NCBI GenBank assembly: GCA_021229015.1
Contig: CM037783.1
Span: forward strand, 59,034,516-59,098,515
Source: Solen grandis
Lineage: Eukaryota > Mollusca > Bivalvia > Adapedonta > Solenidae
Direction of reading: 5' to 3'
DNA length: 64,000 nucleotides
Program-made: the position numbers and the translations under genes
In this document: positions 27,801-33,975 of the stretch, one piece after another
Layout: each line of letters opens with the position of its first letter
Numbering within the stretch: the stretch's first letter is position 1
Notes under the pieces: generated by a model
What the model was told of the DNA's origin: nothing
Databases searched by the model: none
Seen by the model: the letters and a program-made list of their open reading frames with translations, nothing else

Positions 27801-30800
27801 TCATAATCAATGTAAAATAAAGTTTAAACTAGGTTAACCATTGACTGTCGGTATTTATATGTACCTATTTGATAGCCTGCAAGTCAATTTGAATGCATCT
27901 GTATACACTGCATAGGTCCACAAAAGAGTCCATGAGGTGTAATAAGTTGTGTATTTCTGACATTGTTAGACTTAAAGATGTATTCGGTACAACATTTATC
28001 TCTACCAATCTTCTTAAAACTTTGTGAAAATATAGTGTGCAGTATTAATATTTCCAGAAAAGTCAGAAGGTTGAAACAGACAAAGTTATATGAAACTTAA
28101 AAACTGCCGACCTTTTAACTGCAGACTTAAACATATTGAGATTACCTAACATACATATTTGATTTGATTGAAACAAATTTGATCACGTTCTGAAATGCTC
28201 AGAATGTCATGAATATAAATGTGGCAACAAACAGGCTGCACTGTTTTCTCGCACATTTACATTGACATGAGACATGCTTGTTAGTCCCCTACCGGTGTTC
28301 ACACCGGAGGGGACTATAGGTTTGCCCTCCGTCTGTCCGTCCGCCTGTCCGTCCGTCCGTCTGTCCGCTCAAATATGGATCCCGCGATAACTTAATAACT
28401 AAGCAAGCTAACTTGATGAAACTTGGTATATGACTAGATGGCAATGTGTAGATTATGCACGTCATTTTATTTTTGTTCTTCAACTAAAATTGTGGTTGCT
28501 ATGGTAACGGAAATAGTGAAAATATGGCAAAAAATGGGATCCCGCGATAACTAAGCAAGCAAACTTGATGAAACTTGGTATATGACTAGATGACAATGTG
28601 TAGATTATGCACGTCATTTTATTTTTGTTCTTCGACTAAAATTGTGGTTGCTATGGTAACGGAAATAGTGAAAATATGGCAAAAAATGGGATTGATTACC
28701 ATATTGAGTCAAGGTGGAGCCGGTAGGGGACTTTATGTGTTGCATACAACACCAGTTACTTGTTTACATAAGGTAACCATGCAGAGTCTATTCCTCATAT
28801 TTCTTGGGTATTGTCCATTACCTCAACAAAGGAAAGCATGAATGCCTCCAATTCCTCATGCCTATTTTGTGATTTCAAATATTAAATCAAATCGAAAAAG
28901 TTCTTTTTAAATATAAAAAATGCCTGAAATTATCCAAGATTTCATAGAAATATACATCTTGTCCCTACAGGCCTCAATGTGTCTTTTCTATGCTTCGGCC
29001 TTTCTCACTTATATAGAACTTTCATTTGTCACTGTCAGATTGTTGTTCCACCATTTTGTATCGTTGACCTTTTGCCCCACAAACTTCTGGTACTGTTTGC
29101 ATAATTAATTACCAGCTAGTCTTTTCCGATAATGGTGGACGTATTTCCGTAAAGTCCCATGACAATGTTTTATTTCTTGAATATACTGGTGTCACTGGTC
29201 GTTTTGTACAAGAATATTTACTTAGATATTGTTTTATATGGTTAATGTTTCAAAAAGATTTTTCATGTTCAATATTTATTTGAAAGTTGAGTCATATATC
29301 TTTAATCAGTTAATTGAACTGCATTTACTTGTGTCACTTTAAAATAGTTAGGGTTCAAACTACCTACCTGCATTAAAACCTGTCTAAGGTGACAAGCCAG
29401 GTGGCTGCTAATGTATGCTAAGTCAAGGTGGCTGCTAGTGGAGGTTGAGCCTAAAATGTTGTGTCTTATACTAAGTCAAGGTGGCTGCTAGTGGAGGTTG
29501 AGCCTAAAATGTTGTGTCTGAAATCCTAAAGCTGGCTGCTCAATACAGGTTGACTATTTAATATGGGTTGCCACTAACACAGGTTTAAGTGTAATGCTAA
29601 AGTTTGCAATACTAGTATTATGTTGCCAACATTTCAAAATAAATGAACTATTTATTGATGGGACATCAAACCAACCCTGCAGGTGGACAGTACACCAACC
29701 TCCAGTTCCAGGCGTTCAGTCTTGGTCTAGCTGACCAGTTTGAGGAAGTCAAGAAGATGTATGTGGATGCAAACCTCCTGCTGGGCGACATTCCAAAGGT
29801 CAGTTGACTGATCACCAATCTTAGCGTAATCACACACCTAGAATTTTAAAGACCTAAAATCAAAGTGCATGTGAAGAAATTGTCACATGTACCCTTACCA
29901 TACTACAAAGGACTTATGTACGTGTGATGCCACATTCAGTCCATTTAGATACCAAGCTTGTTCCATTCTTCTTATTAATAGTCTTTGTTTACTGAAAACA
30001 TGTGAAATTTCTACTGCTTTCCTACAAACCGGTACTATTTCACCAGATATGCTTTTATTCTTTACACATATCATACAGATTTTGAAATATTTGTAGTCAC
30101 CAAGCAGAGTTCCCATTCACGTATGATTCATAAAAATCACATATGGAAATTTTTCTTCGTACATGAATTCATGCACAGAATCTGGCACAAAAGAAAATAA
30201 AAGTAACCCAAAAACGACAAGTAAACGTTTAGTTTGGACAAGTTTGAAGCAAGAAAGACATTTATTGAACAATTCCCATCATTTATTTACTAAGCAATAC
30301 GAAACTTACGTCTATGAATAGCCGACGTCACCTCTGTAATTAACATAAGGAAAATCTCTTTTTTGATAATGTAGCACAGTCTATCACTTGTAAACAAATT
30401 AGCATTATCTGAAAAGATGTCGCAGAGGAAATTAACGGATTGGCTCGGCACATCTTATGCCGTAAAACAAAAAAACTCCTGAAATTGCATCGTCAGGTAT
30501 ATCTACTGATAATAAATCGGATAATGGACAATTGTCCAAAAAGAAACTTCTATAAAAAATAGCTGGATATCCGATTTTTGTGAATCAGGCATAATGATGA
30601 ATCTGCAAGAATGTTTTGCATTTTGTGCGAAAAGTATGCTGAATCTTCAAAAAAGCCATGCAAATCGGTATTTGTTGTTGGGTGCAGTAATTTTTCAAAG
30701 ATCCATGTTGATTTTTAAGTTGTACCTCCTATATTTATCTCATATAGCCCCAACCCAGGATTTTTAAGTGGATGGGAACATTGGTTTATTAGCAAAAATA

Positions 30801-32693
30801 AACACATGTTAAAATATATACCCCCAAAATTTGTTTCGTACCCCGAAAACTCAGTTGCAGTACATGAATGTACCTGCAGAAAAAATAGTCAGTGGGAACA
30901 CTGCCTAGGTTGCTCCTTTTTCTCAGAGGGGGCTATAGAGGAACCATATGTTTTGTTCCAATTTACAAAAATTCAGTATCTATTTACATTGTTGAGTCTT
31001 GGTGATGTAGCAGGACTATTTGTCATCTTCAGTAATAGCTGTAGTAATAAATTTGCAGTGCACATGTACTTACAATGTGTTGCTGTGCTTGCAGGTGACG
31101 CCCTCATCAAAGGTGGTGGGTGACTTGGCCCAGTTCATGGTGCAGAACAAGTTGACAGCCAAAGCTGTTGAGGAGAGGGCGGAGGAGCTGTCCTTCCCCA
31201 TGTCTGTCGTCGAGTACTTCCAGGGATATCTTGGGGAGCCCCCTGGTGGATACCCAGAGCCTCTCCGAACTAAGGTTTGTCTCTCCCAATTCTAGTTATG
31301 TGTCAGTGATATACATGTAACAAATTATCTGTTCAGGTAAAATGTGTGTTAAAAATTAAGATGCAAATTATTTCCCGTAGAAATTTGAGGTACATGTACT
31401 TTAATTTTCTATTGATTTTTTTTTAGATTTTGCAAGGTAAACCCAGAATAGAAGGCAGGGCAGGAGAGAGTTTGAAACCGTTTGACTTTGATTCTCTAAA
31501 AGCTGAGCTTGTTGAGAACCATGGCAAGCGTGTGCGGGATGTGGACGTGATGAGTGCTGCCCTCTACCCGAAGGTGACCAATGATTATCTTGAGTTCAAG
31601 GAGAAGTATGGACCAGTGGATGCCCTAGATACCAAGCTGTTCTTGGTTGGACCAAAAGTGGCGTCTGAAGTTGAGGTAATTACAGATAATGTAGATAAAT
31701 GTATAATAAGTTGCACCGGGGGGAGGGGGATGATATTTCGTTTCCGTCAAATATCCCCTGAAAGATAGAGATTCAGTTTTCAGAAGAAGCAGAGGATTGG
31801 AATTGATTTTCAGGATTAAAGGGTCAAGGTCACTGTTACTAAAAATATATTTTTTGTTCCGTCAAATTATTTCTTTTAGGAGTGAGGTATGATGATCAGA
31901 TTTAGTAGATGAATACCTTATGGGAAGAGGAAAATTGGGGTTTGTTTTTAGGTCAATAGGGTCAAGGTCACTGTTACTAAAATTAGTTTGGTTACCTGAG
32001 ACAACAGTTGAAAACCTGTTTTCCTGTTATTAAATGTGTTTCTTGTTTCACCTGGAAGGGTTAAATAGAAACATAGTTTCAACAGATTTAAAAGACAGTG
32101 AGAGAAGATTTAAATGACTGCTTCAAATGCAACATACAGATCTAATGAAGGAAATGATGTGGGGTGCTAGTGTTTGTACACAACATTAATAATAGTTTCA
32201 CAGTATCTAGGCAACTTGATTTATATTGTTTTGAGTCTATTCTACATTTTTAGTTGGCTATAAAGCTGTATTTCAGATTTTGGTGATTTATTTCTTGGGT
32301 TGAATAATATTCAAAATATCTTTAAAGATTCCACCATGGCTATGAAATATTAAGAATTGTAAGAAATTACATTCAAATGCTGTAGAGGGTATATTTCTGT
32401 TCCTATTGATATTGAATATTTATCTGAAGTGAGGAATTACTTTATATGTTGAATGTGAAAATGAGTTGTAAGATAGCGCTATGTTGGTAAACCAACTTGA
32501 TCTAATGAGAGGAAAATCTTATGTCCCTAATTGCTGGTCTTTTATGCTTCAGGTTGAGATAGAGAAGGGTAAAACTCTGTCAATAAAGACCCTGGCCATT
32601 GGGGACCTGAACAAGGAAGGAAAGAGAGAAGTCTTCTTTGAACTCAATGGACAGTTGAGATCTGTATTCATCAAGGATGAAGAGGCCTCCAAG
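671..32693 (+). CDS. PC: Pyruvate carboxylase, 16 internal exons (partial at both ends)
   Basis: Mitochondrial biotin enzyme that carboxylates pyruvate to oxaloacetate (anaplerosis, gluconeogenesis). Exons: 671-816, 1525-1641, 6992-7262, 8778-8940, 9643-9825, 10172-10406, 21382-21606, 21882-22038, 22870-22976, 24699-24832, 25165-25414, 27287-27415, 29683-29798, 31095-31274, 31427-31675, 32553-32693. All junctions are GT-AG and phases agree everywhere except exon 2. The joined product is about 934 residues; vertebrate PC has about 1178, so ~165 N-terminal residues (including the mitochondrial presequence) and ~78 C-terminal residues (biotin carrier domain with the AMKM lysine) are missing. Visible signatures: [55 protein letters not shown]. 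Exon 2 has a one-base deletion. Introns range from 152 bp to about 11 kb. Identification is secure from near-continuous similarity to animal PC recalled from knowledge of the family. Confidence 0.97.
811..890 (+). repeat. 20-bp tandem repeat spanning the PC exon a splice donor
   Basis: Four copies (811-830, 831-850, 851-870, 871-890) of a unit starting ATGTCGGTAAGGTGGTCGAT. Each carries a potential GTAAGG or GTAATG donor at 817, 837, 857 and 877. Use of any downstream donor reads into TAA in frame (…WSICW, stop). Confidence 0.9.
1185..1315 (-). mobile_element. tRNA-derived SINE
   Basis: On the minus strand a tRNA-like head shows an A-box-like TGGTCCAGTGG (1292-1302) and a B-box GGTTCAAACTC (1249-1259), followed by a unique tail. 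Diverged relatives of the tail appear at about 16,690-16,830 and 34,750-34,830. Confidence 0.6.
1390..1470 (-). mobile_element. tRNA-like SINE head
   Basis: The minus strand reads as a tRNA-like sequence with TAGCTCTGTC (A-box region, ~1441-1451) and GATTCAAGTCC (B-box, 1397-1407). It lies directly upstream of PC exon b. Confidence 0.5.
1525..1641 (+). CDS. PC: PC exon b: biotin carboxylase, with one-base deletion
   Basis: Begins [20 protein letters not shown] and continues to ALFLEK. After the Lys codon (1600-1602) only TT remains of an expected Phe codon, and the frame then resumes as [12 protein letters not shown]. Read without correction, the exon stops at TAG 1624-1626. Exon length is 117 nt, which would leave phase 0, but exon c needs phase 1. 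A 118-nt exon would restore it, so the phase independently confirms a single missing base at about 1603-1604. Sequencing or assembly error and a real broken allele are both possible. Error seems likelier because every other exon is intact. Confidence 0.88.
2053..4019 (+). mobile_element. HINE-like element, family F1 (~315-330 bp modules)
   Basis: The 5' end is a hairpin, AGCTCACCT-GAGCAC-aaa-GTGCTC-AAGGTGAGCT, followed by a GTCCGGCGTC/GTCGTCC tract and about six tandem modules. The 3' end has CTCAGGTGAGC (complementary to the 5' start), AGGGCC-atcat-GGGCCT and terminal CTTGTT. Modules carry GTTGCCATGGCAAC palindromes, a GCCGCCAGGGGCGGGGC block and AAACTTGGCAGGGATGATCC. The sub-terminal inverted repeats, internal minisatellite and 3' hairpin match what is known of Helentron-associated and bivalve 'pearl' elements. 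No transposase is encoded. Short open frames here are repeat artefacts. Confidence 0.7.
4171..4195. repeat. (CAA)n microsatellite
   Basis: ACAACAACAACAACAACAAC then AGCAA, between two HINE-like elements. Confidence 0.9.
4259..5292 (+). mobile_element. HINE-like element, family F2 (~145-bp modules)
   Basis: Same terminal scheme as F1 (AGCTCACCTGAGC hairpin, GTCGTCC tract, 3' CTCAGGTGAGCG, hairpin AGGGCCA-tct-TGGCCCT, CTTGTT), but unrelated ~145-bp modules containing TGAAACTTGGTCAGGATGTT. Each module contains AGGTCA-nn-AGGTCA: 4470-4483, 4615-4628, 4760-4773, 4892-4905 and 5037-5050. Confidence 0.7.
6311..6552 (+). mobile_element. 242-bp palindromic MITE, copy 1 (orientation A)
   Basis: Terminal inverted repeats TTAACCCTTTCCCTCAT / ATGAGGGAAAGGGTTAA. 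Internally, two ~33-bp arms (GCGAACAGCATAAAACC... and its complement) meet at GCGAGTTACTCGC. No ORF. Probably mobilised in trans; ends suggest a TTAA or TA target. Copies also at 18,410, 20,304, 22,378, 39,122 and 57,293. Confidence 0.9.
6992..7262 (+). CDS. PC: PC exon c: biotin carboxylase catalytic core
   Basis: Encodes [44 protein letters not shown] and [20 protein letters not shown]. The E-x-N-x-R motif inside [16 protein letters not shown] corresponds to the metal-ATP and bicarbonate-site residues of biotin carboxylases. Acceptor TTTCAG and donor GG|GTAATG. Phases are consistent with exon d. It follows a 5.3-kb intron loaded with two HINE-like repeats and a MITE. Confidence 0.95.
7363..8456 (+). 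mobile_element. HINE-like element, family F3
   Basis: The 5' end ATGCCCCCGCCAT lies in an imperfect hairpin and is inverted perfectly at 8423-8435 (ATGGCGGGGGCAT). The 3' end is CTAGTT. A (GT)n tract (7417-7449) stands where other families carry GTCC. About six ~150-bp modules contain AATAACTTGGCACAAGTGAT and CAAGGTCAC. Confidence 0.68.
8778..8940 (+). CDS. PC: PC exon d: end of ATP-grasp / start of biotin carboxylase C-terminal domain
   Basis: Encodes [40 protein letters not shown] and [10 protein letters not shown]. The HGCAIQCR...TEDP block is conserved in biotin-dependent carboxylases. Acceptor TATACAG|G completes the split Gly codon of exon c. Donor GAG|GTATGG, phase 0. Confidence 0.94.
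9643..9825 (+). CDS. PC: PC exon e: biotin carboxylase C-terminal domain
   Basis: Encodes [40 protein letters not shown] and [13 protein letters not shown]. Phase 0 at both ends (183 nt, 61 codons). Acceptor CTTCAG, donor [20 protein letters not shown] and [10 protein letters not shown] (continued in the next exon) are family hallmarks. Confidence 0.95.
10064..10180 (+). repeat. ~34-37-bp tandem repeat spanning the PC exon f splice acceptor
   Basis: CAGACCAATA occurs four times, with AG at 10,065-66, 10,102-103, 10,136-137 and 10,170-171. Only the last gives the correct PC frame. The others hit stops or shift the frame. Confidence 0.85.
10172..10406 (+). CDS. PC: PC exon f: end of biotin carboxylase domain and linker to carboxyltransferase
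   Basis: Encodes [34 protein letters not shown] and [20 protein letters not shown], then a Pro/Ser-rich linker. The acceptor lies in the fourth copy of a ~34-bp repeat, each copy containing CAGACCAATA (10,064-10,180). Only this copy gives an open frame. Donor TTTG|GTAGGT opens the largest intron (~11 kb). Confidence 0.94.
11588..11665 (+). mobile_element. HINE-like 5' fragment
   Basis: ATGGGGGAGACATATTGTCA is followed by a GTCTGTCC/GTCTGTCTGTC tract. This is the typical start of a further element family, with no recognisable 3' end, so it is probably truncated. Confidence 0.4.
12608..13507 (+). mobile_element. HINE-like element, family F6
   Basis: The 5' AAGTCTCCCAAATGAAG lies in a hairpin (GTCTCCCAAA...GTTTGGAGAC) and is inverted at 13,458-13,474 (16 of 17). 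It is followed by the 3' hairpin GTAACAG-ttca-CTGTTAC and terminal CTTGTT. Internal ~150-bp modules contain GGTCAGGCCCCAC. Confidence 0.62.
13710..14470 (+). mobile_element. HINE-like element, family F5, copy 1
   Basis: The 5' hairpin is AGTCCCCTACCGGTG-ttca-CACCGGAGGGGACT, then (GTCC)n. About four ~150-bp modules carry TGATGAAACTTGGTATATGA and GGTTGCTATGGTAAC. The 3' CCGGTAGGGGACT (14,425-14,437) is the exact complement of the start. Then comes hairpin GTGTTG-cata-CAACAC and CTTGTTT. Confidence 0.72.
14832..15363 (+). mobile_element. HINE-like element, family F1, short copy
   Basis: Starts AGCTCACCTGAGCATAAAG and ends with a diverged CTCAGGTGGACGATCAAGGG and CTTGTT. It has about two modules. 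One intact GTTGCCATGGCAAC lies at 15,027-15,040. Confidence 0.68.
15590..15779 (+). mobile_element. HINE-like 3' fragment, family F7
   Basis: The 3' end GCACCCACATGCGGTGC forms a hairpin followed by CTCTTGTT. The body contains AAGGTCAAAGGTCA (a perfect AGGTCA-a-AGGTCA at 15,616-15,628). No 5' end was recognised. Confidence 0.45.
18410..18651 (+). mobile_element. 242-bp palindromic MITE, copy 2 (orientation A)
   Basis: Same ends and central hairpin as the copy at 6311, with very high identity by eye. In PC intron 6 as counted within this window. Confidence 0.9.
20304..20545 (-). mobile_element. 242-bp palindromic MITE, copy 3 (orientation B)
   Basis: Reverse orientation relative to the 6311 copy, recognised from the off-centre flank containing CTGATCTGCAGAAAACC (seen here as its complement on the right). 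Confidence 0.9.
21382..21606 (+). CDS. PC: PC exon g: start of carboxyltransferase TIM barrel
   Basis: After the linker [15 protein letters not shown], the exon encodes [20 protein letters not shown] and [11 protein letters not shown], then [18 protein letters not shown] carries the metal-liganding Asp and pyruvate-site residues of the carboxyltransferase active site in PC and oxaloacetate decarboxylase. Acceptor CTCCAG, donor GGAG|GTATGT. Confidence 0.95.
21882..22038 (+). CDS. PC: PC exon h: carboxyltransferase
   Basis: Encodes [38 protein letters not shown] and NYPDNVVF. The block [18 protein letters not shown] is nearly invariant in PC. The Lys codon is split AA|G across the next intron (GTGAGT donor). 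Confidence 0.96.
22378..22604 (-). mobile_element. Palindromic MITE, copy 4, with internal deletion
   Basis: Orientation B. About 15 bp are missing in the right flank, where the other copies have TATGTGGTACCTATTG. Central arms have a few mismatches (CTTCGAGTAACTCTCAGG), so it looks older. Confidence 0.88.
22870..22976 (+). CDS. PC: PC exon i: carboxyltransferase
   Basis: Encodes [20 protein letters not shown] and [28 protein letters not shown] is a conserved barrel strand. The last Gly codon is split G|GT. A HINE-like repeat starts 26 bp downstream of the donor. Confidence 0.95.
23003..24040 (+). mobile_element. HINE-like element, family F2, 3' end eroded
   Basis: Starts AGCTCACCTGAGCATAGC with a GTCGTCC tract. 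At least five ~145-bp modules contain AGGTCA-gt-AGGTCA (23,202-23,215; 23,369-23,382; 23,548-23,561). Two later modules have lost a base and become AGGTCA-t-AGGTCA (23,690-23,702; 23,822-23,834). Modules decay progressively rightward and no CTTGTT end is seen. Confidence 0.65.
24699..24832 (+). CDS. PC: PC exon j: carboxyltransferase, carbamylated-lysine region
   Basis: Encodes [33 protein letters not shown] and THVLCIK. The final Lys, continuing to DMAG in exon k, matches the carbamylated metal-ligand lysine of PC (family knowledge). Phase 0 end at AAG|GTACAC. Confidence 0.95.
25165..25414 (+). CDS. PC: PC exon k: carboxyltransferase metal-binding histidines
   Basis: Encodes [59 protein letters not shown] and [19 protein letters not shown] supplies the two metal-binding His residues. 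Acceptor CTGCAG, donor ACAG|GTAATA. Confidence 0.96.
25642..25728. repeat. 16-bp tandem repeat
   Basis: About five copies of TATTTCAGTTAATTAG, 230 bp downstream of PC exon k. Confidence 0.85.
26101..27112 (+). mobile_element. HINE-like element, family F4, copy 1
   Basis: The 5' TATGCCCCCCTTC is in a hairpin with GAAGAGGGGGTA, followed by (GGTC)n. Three ~155-bp modules contain CTCAAACTTCATGTGGTTGT and AAAGGTCAAGGTCACAAGG. A long module-free tail follows. The 3' end is GGGGGGCATATATG, hairpin ATGTTT-cac-AAACAT, CTTGTTT. Confidence 0.68.
27287..27415 (+). CDS. PC: PC exon l: carboxyltransferase C-terminal part
   Basis: Encodes [37 protein letters not shown] and RNEIPG. This corresponds to the family's YSEYWE...TMKSGNSDVYENEIPGG region. 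Gly codons are split G|GT at both junctions. Donor GTAAGG. Confidence 0.94.
27597..27835 (+). mobile_element. tRNA-derived SINE, apparently complete
   Basis: tRNA-like head with a perfect A box TAGCATAGTGG (27,608-27,618) and B box GGTTCAATTCC (27,651-27,661). A central block follows: GTGGGTTTTCTCC...GGTTTCCTCCCAC, which resembles the conserved core shared by several metazoan SINE families. It ends AAAATAAAGTTTAAAC. No intact tRNA acceptor stem is seen, so it is not a functional tRNA gene. Confidence 0.75.
28281..28765 (+). mobile_element. HINE-like element, family F5, copy 2
   Basis: Same ends as the 13,710 copy, with two modules instead of about four. GGTTGCTATGGTAAC is present in each (28,493-28,507; 28,646-28,660). 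The 3' CCGGTAGGGGACT is at 28,720-28,732. Confidence 0.72.
29380..29600. repeat. Short tandem/dispersed repeat with GGTGGCTGCTA words
   Basis: Two ~57-bp near-identical units contain CTAAGTCAAGGTGGCTGCTA and GAGCCTAAAATGTTGTGTCT, flanked by diverged versions. Just upstream of PC exon m. Confidence 0.6.
29683..29798 (+). CDS. PC: PC exon m: carboxyltransferase active-site Thr and helical tail
   Basis: Encodes [20 protein letters not shown], then [25 protein letters not shown] contains the Thr that I believe acts as the proton shuttle in PC. Acceptor CCCTGCAG, donor AAG|GTCAGT, phase 0 end. Confidence 0.95.
30417..30718 (+). pseudogene. Relic of a TTF/hAT-like zinc-finger transposon ORF
   Basis: An ATG at 30,417 reads [20 protein letters not shown] then stops. 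Further on, 30,611-30,715 reads [10 protein letters not shown], then [20 protein letters not shown], then stop. The pattern C-x2-C-x(n)-F-x-x-GC-x-NF-x(4)-H is what I know from TTF-type zinc fingers at the N-terminus of hAT-derived and ZNF862-like proteins. Frames are broken between the two parts, so this is a decayed fragment inside a PC intron, not an exon. Confidence 0.5.
31095..31274 (+). CDS. PC: PC exon n: post-carboxyltransferase (tetramerisation/allosteric) region
   Basis: Encodes [40 protein letters not shown] and [32 protein letters not shown] is a PC hallmark shared with bacterial enzymes. 60 codons, phase 0 at both ends. Confidence 0.96.
31427..31675 (+). CDS. PC: PC exon o: tetramerisation/allosteric region
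   Basis: Encodes [58 protein letters not shown] and ASEVE. 83 codons in phase 0. The preceding intron is the shortest in the gene (152 bp). Acceptor TTTTTTTTAG, donor GAG|GTAATT. Confidence 0.95.
32553..32693 (+). CDS. PC: PC exon p: last visible exon before the biotin carrier domain
   Basis: Encodes [40 protein letters not shown] and ASK, then GTATGT. In other animals the next residues lead to KAxxxxKGxIGAPMPG and the AMKM biotinylation site. Neither is seen between here and the N gap, nor did I recognise them to the right of it. Confidence 0.95.
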
Positions 32694-33052
32694 GTATGTT
32701 ACATAGACATATACAAATCTTCATCTCATGCAAAGTATAGACTTGATATGAGCCTATGACAGAATTACAGTTTTGAGTATTTAAGTGAAATACAAATAAA
32801 GGTATAAAAATATTGAAAATCCGGCAACTGGTCTCTCTTGAATTTTAGTCCCCATATGTCATTGGGGTATTTAACACATGTCAAGCAAGCAAGCAATAGT
32901 TCAAAGATGAGAAAGTAACACTGTAAAACCTAGCTAGAACAAGGCCAGCTTTCAGACCAATCTAACTTTTATGTGGTCTTATATGATGACATACTTGATG
33001 GGTAAAATAATGAAGACAATTAATGGTGTTAATAGGTACTTACCTTAGACCT

Positions 33053-33975
33053 TTTTTATGCCCCCCTTCGAAGAAGAGGGGGTATATTGCTTTGCTCATG
33101 TCGGTCGGTCGGTCCGTATGTCCGTCGGTCCATCGGTCTGTCGGTAGACCAGACCTTGTCCGAGTGATAACTTAAGTTCTATTTGACCTTTAAGTCTCAA
33201 ACTTCTTGTGGTTGTTGCTCATGATTAGTGGATGACCCCTACTGATTTTGGTGTCATTACCTCAAAGGTCAAGGTCACATGTTGTGTATGTATAATACCA
33301 GACCTTGTCCGAGTGATAACTTAAGTTCTATTTGACCTTTAAGTCTCAAACTTCATGTGGTTGTTGCTCATGATTAGTAGATGAGCCCTATTGATTTTGG
33401 TGTCATTACCTCAAAGGTCAAGGTCACATGTTGTGTATGTATAATACCAGACCTTGTCCGAGTGATAACTTAAGTTCTACTTGACCTTTAAGTCTCAAAC
33501 TTCTTGTGGTTGTTGCTCACGATTAGTAGATGACACCTATCGATTTTGGTGTCATTACCTCAAAGGTCAAGGTCACAAGGTCACATGTTGTGTATGTATA
33601 ATACCAGACCTTGTCCGAGTGATAACTTAAGTTCTATATGACCTTTAAGTCTCAAACTTCTTGTGGTTGTTGCTCACGATTAGTAGATGACCCCTATTGA
33701 TTTTGGTGTCATTACCTCAAAGGTCAAGGTCACAAGGTCACATGTTGTGTATGTATAATACCAGACCTTGTCCGAGTGATTACTTAAGTTCTATTTGACC
33801 TTTAAGTCTCAAACTTCTTGTGGTTGTTGCTCATGATTAGTAGATGACCCCTATTGATTTTGGTGTCATTACCTCAAAGGTCAAGGTCACAAGGTCACAT
33901 GTTGTGTATGTATAATACCAGACCTTGTCCGAGTGATAACTTAAGTTCTATTTGACCTTTAAGTCTCAAACTTCA
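33053..33975 (+). mobile_element. HINE-like element, family F4, copy 2, cut by assembly gap
   Basis: Starts TATGCCCCCCTTCGAAGAAG with a (GGTC)n tract. At least five 148-159-bp modules run straight into the N block. The 3' end is not seen, so the assembly evidently broke inside this tandem array. Confidence 0.72.
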
